The notes beneath the pieces were generated by a model that saw nothing but the letters and a program-made list of their open reading frames with translations, made no database searches and was not told the origin of the DNA. The position numbers were made by a program, and so were the translations under genes. From positions 1,240,001-1,304,000 of the forward strand of contig NW_020194515.1 in NCBI RefSeq assembly GCF_002865645.1: a DNA stretch of 64,000 nt, in the 5' to 3' direction. Numbering within the stretch: the stretch's first letter is position 1; the number at the start of each line of letters is the position of its first letter. Shown piece by piece: positions 22,151 through 34,839 of the stretch. This DNA comes from Hyaloscypha bicolor E. Lineage: Eukaryota > Ascomycota > Leotiomycetes > Helotiales > Hyaloscyphaceae.

Positions 22151-25100
22151 AGCTTTAGGATATAAGAAATTCTTTTCTTATTAGGCCTTATATTTAATAG
22201 TTTTAATTAGAATAAATAAGCTAATATTCTTATAGATTTTTTCTATTTCTTTCTAATTAAATATAATTACCTTTTTTTAATTAATTATTAATTCTCGAAA
22301 TATAGCTAGTTTCTTTTTCTAGAGCTAGTTACTAATATTTAATTATTTAAAGTATTTTAGAATAAGTTATAAATCTTTTAAAATAGCTAATATTTTTAGT
22401 AAAAAATAATTCTTATATTTCCTAGTATATTTTTATAAGTATTCTCTAGTTTTAGATTTCTTAAACTAGTCTAGATATTTACTAGAGTCTTTTCTAGTTC
22501 TATTATTAGTATTTATTAGTTAAATTTTCTTATTTTTTATTTTATATATTTTTATAACTAGAAATAAACTATAGTTATTATCTTTTTCTTTAAAAGTTAT
22601 AGTTATTTTCTCTAGTATTCTTTTTATCTAATCTCTGAAATTTATAACTTTCCTATTTAGCTTCTTTTTAATTAGATATAAAAAGTATTTTTTTATCTAG
22701 TATTTTAATATATTTTCTTTAAGTTCTTATATATTCCAGAATTCTTTCTAGTTTTAGGTTTAATATTTCTTAGCTTTAGGAATATATTTCTTTATTATTA
22801 GGAAATATTATTTTATTTCTTTTTTAGAAATATTTTTATTTAATATTCTTTTTATTTCTTTTTCTATTAATTCCGGAATTATTCTTAATAATATTCTAAT
22901 TAGAGCCTTTTTTATTTTAGTTTCTTTAAAAATATTATTAATTTCCTAAACTTCTAAACCCAAAATAAAAGAATTTATAGGAAATCCTAGTATTTTTTTA
23001 TTTCTTCTAATATTATTACTAGTTATAATACTAGATTTTATTTTTATTTTTTCTTTTTAGTTTCCTATTTTATATTACTTAATTTCTTAATTCTAGAAGC
23101 TTAGTATTTTTAAACTATTATTTTCTTCTATTTTCTAGTATTTTTTAAAAATAAAATAATTATAATAATATAGGTATTCTAGTTATTTTTAAAATTAGTA
23201 AATCTTTTATTTTATAAATTATTACTTTTATATATAATATTTATTTTTATTTTTACTAAAAATAATTAATTAAATAAGATTTTTAGAGCTTTTTTAACTA
23301 GAAAGAATATATTTTTATATTTTATTTTATTTATAATCTTAGTTTTAAGTTTTATTATTTTTATAAATTTAAATTCTGCCTTAATAATAATAAATATTTA
23401 ATAATCTATAATATTATATATTATTTTACTAATATTTCTAGAAATCTTTTTAGAGAAAATATTAATTTTAGTTCTAGTATTAATTATTTCTTTATATTTA
23501 ATATTTCCTTAAGATTCTCGAAATATAAATTAAAGATATAAAAATTATATAATATATTTATAAGCTAATAATATTCGAATATTAATACTATTACTTTTAA
23601 ATTAAATAATTCTATTAGTATTAGGTATTTAAACTAGTATTTCTAATTCTTTAAATATTTTATTTATTATATAAGCTATAGTTACTAGTTTTATAGATTT
23701 TCTAATATATTTAATTATATTTAATATAATAGTATTTCCTATTTATAAGATAATAAAATAAGAAGTATTATTCTTAATTTATTAGTTTTAAAATATAATA
23801 ACTAGATTTAGTATTTTTAAAGTATTAATAAATATTCTTATTCTTTTCTAAATTCTTAAAAATAAAATAATTACTTTCCTTAATAGTTTTATTAAAATAT
23901 TATTAATTTTAGGAGTTTTATATTTATTATAATTAAGAATATACTAGGTTTCTAATTTATTTTATTTATTTCTAGAAATATTAATATTTATATTCTTAGC
24001 TAGGCTATTTTTTTATCTATTATTTTTTGAAATAGTATTTTTCTAGCCTTTTATATAAAATAGCTTTTTTTTTATTTTAGCTTATTTTTAGAAAACTTTT
24101 TTAATTATTTCTATTTCTTTTTTCTTTCTTTTTAATAAGAAACCCGTTATAATATTAATAGAAATACTATTTATAACTAAATCTTAATATTATTTATTAA
24201 TTTTAGAACCTAAAATATTAATAATTCTAATATAATTTTCTCTAAGACAAAGTAGCTATTTAGATTCTCTAAATATAACTTACTTGCTTTTATATATAGA
24301 TTCCGGTTAGCTAGTTTCTTTTTTTCTTTCTTATCTAGTAAACTAGATATTTCCTATTAATTTCTAGATATTTTTAAATTAAGTATTTAAGTTATAATTA
24401 AATTCTCTTTTTTGAACTTGAGAAATAATTTAGTTAAACTACTAGTACTTACTAATAAGGAAAAAGGAAATGCTTTTTTATCTAGGCTTAAATAGCCTTT
24501 TATATTATCTTTTATTAAATTAATAAATATATTTATAATTTATAAGTTCTTTTATTAGTAAATAATAAAACTAAGAAATATAAATATATTCTAGATTAAT
24601 ATTATTATTCTTATCTCTATTATAGTATCTATAGTAAATTTATTCTCTTAGTTCTAAGTCTATATTATAGGCTATATTAACTTAAATAATATTTTCTAAT
24701 TATATTTAAGACTAACTTTCTCTAGAATATAGTTATCTAAATCCTCTATTTATTCTAGTTTAATTATTATAGCTATTATAGTATTTTCTATATTTTTTAT
24801 TATAAATTCTAGTATATTTTTTTTAAAAACCCAAATTATATTTACTAGGCTATTAATACTATTATACTAGCTATATCTATTATAATTAATTAGATTATAT
24901 AAATAGGCTACGAATATTCTTTTAAATTATAATAGTAGCTATATTAAGTTCTTTTTATAAGTTCTTTTAAGTTATAGTAATAATAAATAGTTTTTCTAGA
25001 CTTCTTATTAGTTAGTTAATATTATTTCTTTTAGATTTACTACTTTTAGTAAGTTTTATATAATTAGCTATAGGCTAGGTTCTTTTCTTATTTATATTTA

Positions 25101-26838
25101 TAATAGCTTTAAGAAATATAATAGAAAGAACTAGTAAAAAATAATTATTTTCTAGCTTAGGAACTATATTATAAATTATTATATTTAAGTATTCTTATCT
25201 AAATCTAAATATATCTGGGTTATTAATAATATTAAAATAATATTTCTTTTTTTTATATTAATAAAATATTACTATTTTCTTATATATCTTATTATATTTA
25301 TAAATAAAAATATTTATAGGCTCGAAGTTTATATTCTTAAGAATATAATTTTTTATTAGAATAAATAATTTCTTTATAAATTCTTAGTACTAAGTAATTT
25401 TATTTATTTCTTTTCTTTTTAGTAATTTCTTTAATATTTTATTAAATATATTAATATAAGATTTAAAAGAGATTTCTTTATTTTAGACTTATATAATAAT
25501 CTAATTAAGAAAATTATAACTAATTTTGAGTATTTCCTAGTTATATTCTCGGAATTCCTTTAGTAAGGCTTTAAAGAACTTGGTTTTCTAGTAATTTCCT
25601 AAATTATTAATATAGTATTCTAATATAGCCTTAATCTAATTTTTATAAATAAAAGAAATATAATAGATAATTTTCTTTTTTTTAGTATTATTAGAAATAT
25701 AATAATTCTTATATATATTTATATATTATTTCAAGAATATAAAGATATTACTTTCCTAAAACTATAATATTCTAGAAGCTCTTATAAATAATAAATTTAA
25801 ATCTAATACTAGTATATATTTATTTTTAGCTATATTAATTTTAATAATTTCCTTTATAATTAATTATAGAGTTTTTATATCTGAGATTTTTACTAATAAG
25901 GTTCTTAAAGAACTAATTTCCTATTTAAATATATTTTTTTAATTTAGGAACCGGAATTAGAAAGAAACTAGTTAATAATAATAGATATAATTAAGGTTTA
26001 AGTTTTAATATTAGTAATAATAAGATAATAGCTTTTCTAGTCTTATTTTTATTACTTATATTTTCTTTCCTATTTCTTTAGCTTAATACCTATAATATTT
26101 TTCCTTAATTTTATTAAACTAGATATATTTATTAATATTATTAAAGGTAATAATAAAAATAATAAATATAATTTTATTAATTTTTCTAACTTTTCTAAAT
26201 TCTTTTTTATTTCTTTATTTAGTATTTATTTCTTTTTTTAGAAGCTTTTTTAGTTTATTTATATAATTTCTTATTTCTGATTTCTTTTTAATTCTTATTT
26301 CTAATTTCTATTTATTATTTTATTTAAAATTAAAGATATATTCTCTTTTAAATATCTTTTCCGAATTTAGAAATAAGCTTTTTTACTAAAACTAATACTA
26401 CTTCTATTTTAATCTTTACTATAACTAAAAATAATATATAAATTAATAATATAACTTTATTTCCAAGTACTAAAGTTTATTTCTAACTAAAATCTAATTT
26501 ATATTATCTTAATATAATATTTTTTATTCTATTTCCTTTATTTTTTTTTCTATAATTAGTCTCTATTTCTATTACTTCTATATACTATACTAGTAATTAT
26601 ATCTTATAGCTAACTTATATTTAAGTTACTAGATATATTAGAAATAATTATAAGATATTAAGATTAATACTTATATATTCTTAATATTTTAGCCTTAGGC
26701 TTAAGGTATTATAATAATTCTTTTTTTCCCTAACTTACTAAGCTAATAATTCGCCTTATAAATATTCCTTAGAACTTTATAAAAGTATTATCTTAATTAT
26801 AAAGTTTTTATTCTTCCTATATTACTTATTATAAAATA

Positions 26839-27127
26839 TATAAAAGAGAAACTATAATAAGACAAAAACTTATATAAAGTATACTAGAGTATAAAATATA
26901 ACTTAATAGTAAAATAATAAATTAAAAGTATAAATAGTATATAATATATAAAAGCTTAATTAATTAAATATATATAAAGAATTATTTTCTAAGTTTATAG
27001 AAAAACTAGTTTTCTTATATAATTTCCGCAAGTTATATATAAAAGGCTATAGCCTTTATTATATAATCTAAACCTTAAAACCGCTAAAATAATATGATTT
27101 TTAATAAGTATAGCCCGCGGTATTATA
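26839..27127. repeat. LTR, right end of 13.1-kb element copy 1
   Basis: 289 bp, strongly RIPed (start TATAAAAGAG from TGTGGGAGGG, end GCGGTATTATA from GCCGTACCACA). It lacks 14 bp present in the other copies near 26935. It is followed by CTAA, the target duplication. Confidence 0.9.
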
Positions 27128-28799
27128 CTAAATAAGCAAGAAAAAAGAGTAATCATATCTCAGATATAGGGGCTAGCTAGTAATTATAATTTCATTTAGG
27201 ATCTAAGTATTCTAATTAGTTTAATTTAAAGTACTAAGGTACTATTCTATAAAATTAATACTACTTATTAGATCTTATATTAAAATAATCGAAATAGCTA
27301 TATAAAAAGAATTTAATAAAATATTTATATAAGAAACCTATATAAATATTTCTATGGTTCTAGAAATTATTTATAGGCTTCTAGGAATATATATTAATTA
27401 GTTATACTAATTTCTAATTAGGACTAGTATAAAAACTAGTAATTAATTTAGGTAGTTCTTTATTTTTATAAAAGAATTTCTTTATATTATTATATATTTT
27501 CTTTTTTTCTAATAATTATATATATAATAACTTTTTCTATTATTATTTTCTAGCTTCTTTTTCTGCTTTTCTCTAAATCTTTTTTAATTATTTTTAATTA
27601 ATTCTATAATATTTTTTTCTGGCTTTATTATTTGCTTATATAATAATAAATATAAAAATAATCTTATAGCCTTCTTTTCTATTACTAATAAATACTTGAA
27701 ATATTTCAAGTATTTATTTATTAATTCCTTTATCTTATATACTATAATACCTAGTAAAAAGAATTATAACTATTATAATAAGAATTCTAAATCTTATATA
27801 TTAGTAAGTTTTTTAGTTTTAATATCTATTAAAGCTAATATAATTTCAGATTTCTTGCTATTTATTAAAGGCTTACTAGTTCTAGGAAAATATTATTATA
27901 ACCTTTAAGAAATTTCTTAAAAAATATTCTAAATAATATTATATTAATAAAGATAATATTATTAATTAGGTTTTTAAAAACTAGAAAAATACTAATAAGC
28001 TTTAGAATTCTTCTTTCTATCTTAATAAGATAGATAATAATACTATTTAAATTAATATCCTAAAAATAAGTTTTTTCTAATATATTTAAGTATTTACTAA
28101 TTCCTTAAAAAAATACTATAAAGTTTATTTTTAAGATATTAGCTTTATTACTAAGATTATTACTAAGATTTTTAAGTAATTTATTATTAGTACTTTAAAT
28201 ACTAATAATATAATACTTATAGTTATTTAAAACTTGATTTTAGAAATTCAAGCCTTTTATAAGGCATATATAATAATTATAAGTTCCTTATTTATTTCTT
28301 TTAATATTCTTAATACTAATATTATTATAATATAATCATATTTTATTAAGAAATAAGTAAATTCCGGAAAGTATTAGCTAATTCTTTACTAAATCCTAAA
28401 TAGGGCTAGTATTTAGTATTCTTGCTTTAGAAATTAGGAATTTATAGGAATTAGAATTTATTTATTTAAAATACTTATAGCTAGTTTATTTATAATAAAT
28501 CTTTTTTAATTCTAAATCTTTTTCTAATAATTTAAATATAATTCTTATAAGCCTTAATAAAATCCTAGAAAACCTTTATAAATAAATAAAAAACCCTAGG
28601 AAAAAAGCATTTCTATTATTATTCCGGGTCTTTTCTTAACTATTTAGGTTTTTTCTTTCTTTTAAATAGCCTTTTTCTTAGTAATTCAGAATTATTTTTA
28701 ATCTTAAAAAATTATTAAAAAATAGTTTCGAATTTTAAGTTATAATTTTAGTTATATAATTTTAGAAGTTTCTTGAAATTTTTAAGATTAGAGAAAATA

Positions 28800-31700
28800 A
28801 ATAACTAGATATTATAATTTTTAGGCTAGGTTTTTTGTTTAATTAAATACTATTACTTTTTATTTCTATTATTTTATTAGTAATTAATAATAGCTTTTAT
28901 TTCTTATTTCTATTCTTTATTATTATTTACTAATTCCGGAAGTTCTTTAGAGAAATACAAATATAGCTTCTAATTCTTTTTTATTATATATTTCTTAAAA
29001 AAAAAATATAAAAAGTTAGATATAAATAATTATATATACTTAATAATTCTAACTTATATACTAAATTACTAATATATTTAAGAATCTTAAATAAATCTAT
29101 AAATTTTAGCTTAAGCTTTCTTATCTTAAGTTTAATATTTCTTATTAATAATATTATTTAGGCTTTTTTAAAATAATATTTAGCTAACTAATACTTATTA
29201 TAATAGATTTCCCGGTTATTTTATATATAATATTATAAATTCTTAAGCTTTTTCTATTTTATTTTAAGGGTTTCTAGCTTCTTATATATAGCTAGTATCT
29301 TTTCTATAATTCTATTCTTAGGATTTTATAGAAATTAAAAGTAATATTTATAATATATATAAAAAGATATATCTTATAAAACCTAATATTTTGAGTTATT
29401 ATATATAAATTTTATAGAAGATAATTTCTTAAACTAGTTATCTTTTTTTAGGTATTATAATAATATCTTAAATAATATTTTAGGGCCTAGTTTTATTTTT
29501 CTATTTAATTATTTATTTAAAAATAATAAGTTATATTTAAATAATATTTATATATTAAATAAAAATAGAAAGTAAACTAGAACTAGCTAGTAAATACTAT
29601 TTCTTAATTAGAAATAATTCTATTAAAAAAGCTAAAGATTAAGAAAATATATTCTTATATAATCTTAGTAAGTTTTAGAAAATTAATAGTTTTATAATAT
29701 ATAATATATTTTATTATTTTAAAATACTAATTAATAATTATAAGAATTATATTAAAATCAGGATTTCCTATTAGGTTCTTATATAATAGCAGACCTATAA
29801 TAAACTATTAAGTAAATTATATAATAAATATTTCTTTATTTTAATTCTCTAATAAATATTATATTCTTAATAATACTTGTAAATATTTCCTTTTATATTC
29901 TCCTAATACTAGGACCTTTTAAAAAGCTCGAAAGTTTTCTTTACTTTATAATATTTGGCTATTAGATTATTATAATAAAGCTTTATAATTTCTTAATATA
30001 AAGTAGGATTATTAGATATAATAATTCTTAAATAATACCTAAATAATCCCGAATTATTTTTCTAGATTTCTTTTCTTTTAATATCTTTCTTACTAAGCCT
30101 CTATTTTAAAATATTTTAATATTAAGAATTATTTCTCTAAATTACCTAGATAATATCCAGAAAAAATTCAGATAAAGAAGCTAGTACTATAGCTCTTTTA
30201 ATAGCTATATATATCTATATATAAGAAATTAGGTATTTATAACTATTTAATTCAAAAACTCGGGAAACCGAGAAATCTTTAGTTCTATTAAATAATATAG
30301 TTATAAATACCCCTATTACCTTAGCTATAATAGTAAAGCCTTTAAGGTATTTCTTTATATTTTATTTCTTAACTAATTTTATAATTGAGGAATTTATAAA
30401 ATAATCTATTTACTTATCTTATAATAAATATTTCTCCTTAGCTATTATAAATATAATAAGTATTAAATAATACTTATTTTAAAGAAAAAACTCTTTAGAT
30501 ATTTATAAAACTTTTTAAATTATAACTATAAAAGCTTTCTTTAGCTTATTTTAAAAAGTTAGAAGCCAAGTTATATTAATAGAATCTTTTTTATAATTAG
30601 GTCTTTTACTAGGTTTATTTACTAGATTTAAGATATCTTTATAATAAATAATATTAAAATTATATATTATAAGATATATTACCTAATATATTTAATAGTT
30701 CTCTAGATATTTTATTTCTATAAAGTATTAGAGATTATTATAATTTATAATAACCTTAATTATAAACTTAAACTTTTTAAGATAATAGTACTAATACTTA
30801 AAGGCTTTAATAATTATAAATAGCTTCTTATTATAAGTATTATAGTTATATTTGGCTATAGAAAGTTTCCGGGATTAGAATATTACTAGATATTAGTATT
30901 TTTTCGGGCTATTACTAGAATTAACTTATTATAAAATAGTATTAGTAATTACGAATTTTAATATATTAGTTTTAATATAAATCTTCTTAGAAAGATTAAA
31001 ATAGACTAGAATAGGTATTATAATAAAAGCTTTTTTTAAAGTCTTAAAACTTTTAGCTACTTTATTTATTTATATAAAGAAACCAGATTTCCGGCTCTTT
31101 TTTATTTCTTTTAAGAGATCTATTAAGCTTATAATTACCTGAAAGTAATAGTAAATAAACCTATAATAGAAATTATAAATTCAAGAAATACTTAAATATT
31201 ATAAAATAATTCTAGTTCTAGCTATTTAATAATATTATAAACCTATTTAGGATCCGTATAAATATCTTTTATTCTAATAAAAAAGCCCAAGAATTCGACT
31301 TCCTTAATATTAAACTCATATTTACTAAATTTATAAAATAGATTATTTTTATATAGTCAAGTAAATATCTAGTAAATATAATTATAGTATTTATTTTTAT
31401 TTTAGGAATAAATAAGAATATTATCTAAATAAATAACTATAAAATAATTTAGGAGCCTTATAAATATAATATTAATATATACTTGAAATATAGCTAATAT
31501 ATTAGCTAGCTTAAAAAATATTATAAGATATTTAAAATAACTATAATAGATCCTAAAAGCTATTTTTTACTTGTATTTTTCACGAATTCTTATTTAATAA
31601 TATATATTCTTAAGATCTAATTTTATAAAGATTTTAGTTTCTTAAAGCTAGTTAAAGATCTTATTAATAAGAAAAAGTAAATATTAATTCTTAATTATAA

Positions 31701-33340
31701 CTTAATTAAGTTTATAATAATTAATATAAAGATATAGTTCTTTATTTTTCTTGAGAATAAAAAGAATAAGTACCTTTACTAGACTTTTATTAGGCCTTAT
31801 CTAATATTTATAAAATATATCTTATAAATATAAATATAATACTTCTAGTTAGATTTATATAGGATTATATTATTTATATTAATAGAATATTTAATACTAC
31901 TAAAATTAAGAAGTTCTAAAGCTTTATTAGAATTAAAAACTTCTAAGAAATTTTTGTATTTATTATTCCAGAAATAAATAAGTATTTCTAAGGCCTCTTT
32001 CCGGAAAATATTAATTTATTATATTAAAAACTTCTATTTAGTATTACTAGAATTATATAATAAAATAAAGATCTAGTAATTATTATAAATATATAAAGCC
32101 TATTATCTAGGATAGTTATATTTACTTTTAGTTAAGAATAAAACTTAAGGTACTAGCTTAGGATACTAGTTAAGCTTCTTATTAAACTCTTTTAGTATTA
32201 GGATCTTAATATTATTAGGCTATATAAATATATATATCTATTATTTCTTAATATAGTTTATATATTATATTAGAGTTATTTTATAAAATTCTATACTAAA
32301 AATAAAGCTATAAGAGCTAATATTCTTATATTTATAGAACTAAAGCTTAAAAAAACACATCTTATTATAATTATTTATAATAAATATCTTAAGATTATAG
32401 GCTTAATAAATCTTAAATTAGTTTTTATAAAAGGTTATAAATTCTTAGTTATATTTAGCTAAGGTAATAAAGCCCTGGCTTTAAGCCTAATTATTATTAA
32501 GGAAGTTATAATCTAATCTAATATTTCCGAGTTTATTATATATTTTTAAGGTATTTATTTCTAGCTATATTAATCTTATTTAAATAGTTATATAAAATAA
32601 TATACCTTTTTTATTATAACTAAAATTATTAATATTTAAAATTTAGCTTTTTCTTTTTTTTATTTCTTAGGAAAGTCTTTTCTAAAATACTTCTCTATAA
32701 TAATAGTATTAATCTGCTTTTATAAATACCTTAACTCTTTTATAGTTTTGGCCTTATTAGAGTTTTACTAAGCCTATTTAGTATATTTGAAATATTTTAT
32801 ATTTCCTAAAAAGTATTCTTTCTATTTATAAGTTTAATAAACTATACCTAAAATAGAACTAGTACTTTATTAAGGCCTTAAAGAGGCTAAAGTATTACCT
32901 AAGAATTTCTTATATAATTTTCAGAACTTATTCTTCCTTTTTTAATAGCCTTATAAATCAGAATTTACTAAATTAAAGTTCTTAGAAATAGAATTACTCT
33001 TATTAGACTTCCCTGTTTTTATTTTTCTTAATTTAGAATAAGTAATATATTTTATTTTCTAAGCTTTCTTAAGCTACTCGAAAATAAATATTATCTTATT
33101 TCTTAAGAAAATAAATATAAGTATCTAATAAGTCTTATAATTAGATAAAGTAGTATTAAGAGTCCGAATCCGGTTTCTTTTAGGATATAGGTTCTAGTTA
33201 ACTTTAAGACTAATTATTCGAGTATATAACTTAGTAACTATCTTACTATTTTTCTAGTAAAGATCTCGAAGTTCTTTAAAAATATCTTATTAATAAGTTT
33301 AAGATATTTAGATATTTAGAATATATTAGCCAAATAGGCC
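28800..33340 (-). mobile_element. Ty3/gypsy retrotransposon relic, second family
   Basis: The minus strand reads as a conventional gypsy Pol with RIP stops: reverse transcriptase with YLDN (from YLDD) at 31431-31420, followed by the linker VEFLGF near 31300-31283. The RNase H start (APILVHF-like, then ITD) is near 31040-30940. An integrase core lies about 29780-29500, containing a segment comparable to IITIVDRLSKM and IISDRG...FTSQFW. The gag/protease region would lie to the right (about 32.2-33.3 kb). It differs from the 13.1-kb family, whose RT box is F-I-D-D-like. I could not define LTRs, so the ends are approximate. Confidence 0.75.
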
Positions 33341-33360
33341 TTAAATTATTTCTAATAAAC

Positions 33361-33555
33361 TATTAGTATAGCTATTTCTTTAGGAGTTATATATATAGTT
33401 ATAAGATATGAGATACGAGATATAGATAATAGAATATAAGTAATAGAATATAAAATACGAGATATAATTATATAATCTTATATTTTATTAGTAACTCGAC
33501 TAATAAACTAGATTCCTTTAGGCTTAGCAGATTTAGGAATTATATATTAATACTA
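33361..33555. repeat. Uninterrupted copy of the repeat split by 13.1-kb element copy 2
   Basis: Shares a continuous match with 39875-40017 joined to 53135-53184: the TTTAGGAGTTATATATATAG segment, runs of GATATAGATAATAG, then GGCTTAGCAGATTTAGG. The insertion point corresponds to CTAA at 33500-33503. The two copies flank the Ty1/copia relic on the same strand, so they may be the remains of its LTRs. Confidence 0.75.
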
Positions 33556-33690
33556 TAATATTATAATTCTTATTTCTAAATAATAATAACTTTACTAACT
33601 AATATAACTAGTATTTTTATACCTATATAATAGTATTATATATTACTAGTAAACTATTACTAGTAAACTAATACTAATTAGTTTGTCTTC

Positions 33691-33760
33691 AGATTAGAAT
33701 AAGACCTGTTTTATATATATAGATTAGAATAAGACCTGTTTTATATATACAGATTAGAAA
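33691..33760. repeat. 30-bp tandem repeat, 2.3 units
   Basis: AGATTAGAATAAGACCTGTT plus TTATATATAY is repeated at 33691-33720 and 33721-33750, with a partial third copy. It retains TpG and CpT, so it is less mutated than its surroundings. Confidence 0.85.
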
Positions 33761-34060
33761 AGATTTTAGATTAGTCCTAAAAGTATTTAATAGCCTAAAA
33801 CAAATCTAGTTTATTCTATATTAAAGAAGGGAACTATTTATTAACTTTATAAAAGTATTTAGTAGCCTATAGAAAAGATATCTAGCTCTTACTAATTAAT
33901 AAGTAGTTAGTTATTTAATTATCTATTTATTTAACTTCTATTATTCTTTAAAACTAACTTCTTTTGGCCCTAAAACTACTTTCTTAGAAACTATTCTTTC
34001 TACTTATATAATACCTATATCTATAGGACTCTCTCTCCGGAATATACGCCCTATATATAC

Positions 34061-34363
34061 TGTGGTATGGCGGGCCGTACTTATCAAAAATCATATTGTT
34101 TTGGTAGTTTTGAGGTTTAGGTTACATAGTAAGGGCCGCAGCCTTTTATACGTAACTTGCGGAAATCACATAAGAAAGCTGGTTTTTCTATAGACTTAGA
34201 AAATAATCCTTTATATACATTTAATCAATTGAGCTTTTATATACTATATACTATTTATACTTTACTATTTACGCTTTTGATTTATTATTTTGCTATCAAG
34301 TTACGTTTTGCGCTCTGGTATACTTTATATGGGTTTTTGTCTTATTACAGTTTCTCTCCCATA
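34061..34363. mobile_element. Solo LTR of the 13.1-kb family, inverted
   Basis: A 303-bp LTR in the orientation opposite to the four others, reading TGTGGTATGG...CTCTCCCATA. It is flanked by a perfect 4-bp duplication ATAC (34057-34060 and 34364-34367), so it is a complete insertion reduced by LTR-LTR recombination rather than a fragment. It is the least mutated copy and retains many CpA, TpG and CpG sites. The 125-codon ORF across it (34157-34534) is an artefact of that better preservation. Confidence 0.92.
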
Positions 34364-34514
34364 ATACCCTTAAAGCTCTTTAACTACTATTTCGATTTTA
34401 CTATTAAATCGAGTCCTTTGAGCTTTAGACTCTTCCGGAATTATAATATTTTACTTCCTAAATTTCTCGTTACAGATGAAATATTTAAGGGCAAAATATT
34501 TACTTTAATACCCT

Positions 34515-34698
34515 ACCAGGCATCTGGCATCTAAACCAGGCATCTAATATCTTAATTACCAGGCATCTGATATCTCAATAATTAGATATCTAGTATCTCA
34601 ACCAGGCATCTGAACCAGGTATCTGGCATCTCAACTAGGTATCTAAACTAGGCATCTGGCATCTGAACCAGGTATCTAAATCAGGTATCTGGATATCT
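34515..34698. repeat. Minisatellite of (ACCAGGCATCTGGCATCT)-like units
   Basis: About 184 bp of degenerate tandem units built from the words ACCAGGCATCT, GGCATCT and GATATCT, with about ten repeats of variable spacing. It lies just 5' of the copia-type gag relic. Confidence 0.85.
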
Positions 34699-34839
34699 TT
34701 ACTACCGAACCCTTTCTACGAACCTACTATGAACTACCTTACCTTTGAACCTCTCCTGCTATGAATCATATATATATATACTAGAGAGAACCTGAACTCG
34801 GTTTAGTATAAATACTAATAAGGGAAAGAAGCTAATTGA

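Larger units (their letters stand above)
14014..27127 (-). mobile_element. 13.1-kb LTR retrotransposon, copy 1 (Ty3/gypsy-like, RIP-dead)
   Basis: Bounded by direct LTRs at 14014-14316 (303 bp) and 26839-27127 (289 bp, with one internal 14-bp loss). The intact termini read TGTGG...CCACA, mutated to TATA-like ends in RIPed copies. Target duplication is CTAA at 14010-14013 and 27128-27131. The interior aligns along its length with the element at 40018-53130, differing mainly by transitions. Readable pol relics lie on the minus strand: a reverse transcriptase (about 21.4-22.15 kb) with the catalytic box FIDD-like, now FINN, at 21726-21715, and RNase H-like sequence at lower coordinates. At 13.1 kb it is about twice the size of a usual fungal gypsy element. 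The minus-strand sequence upstream of RT is Lys/Glu-rich and unidentified. Confidence 0.88.

Noticed and set aside
27696..27908. 70-codon ORF in the AT-rich block
   Set aside because: Chance frame in RIPed sequence; Lys/Asn/Ile/Tyr composition only, no motif.
34157..34534. 125-codon plus-strand ORF
   Set aside because: It lies across the solo LTR and its flank. It is open only because this LTR escaped RIP; its Leu/Tyr/Phe-rich translation reflects AT-rich codons.
34515..34698. CRISPR-like array of short repeats
   Set aside because: The units are contiguous and degenerate, without unique spacers, and the genome is eukaryotic; it is a minisatellite.
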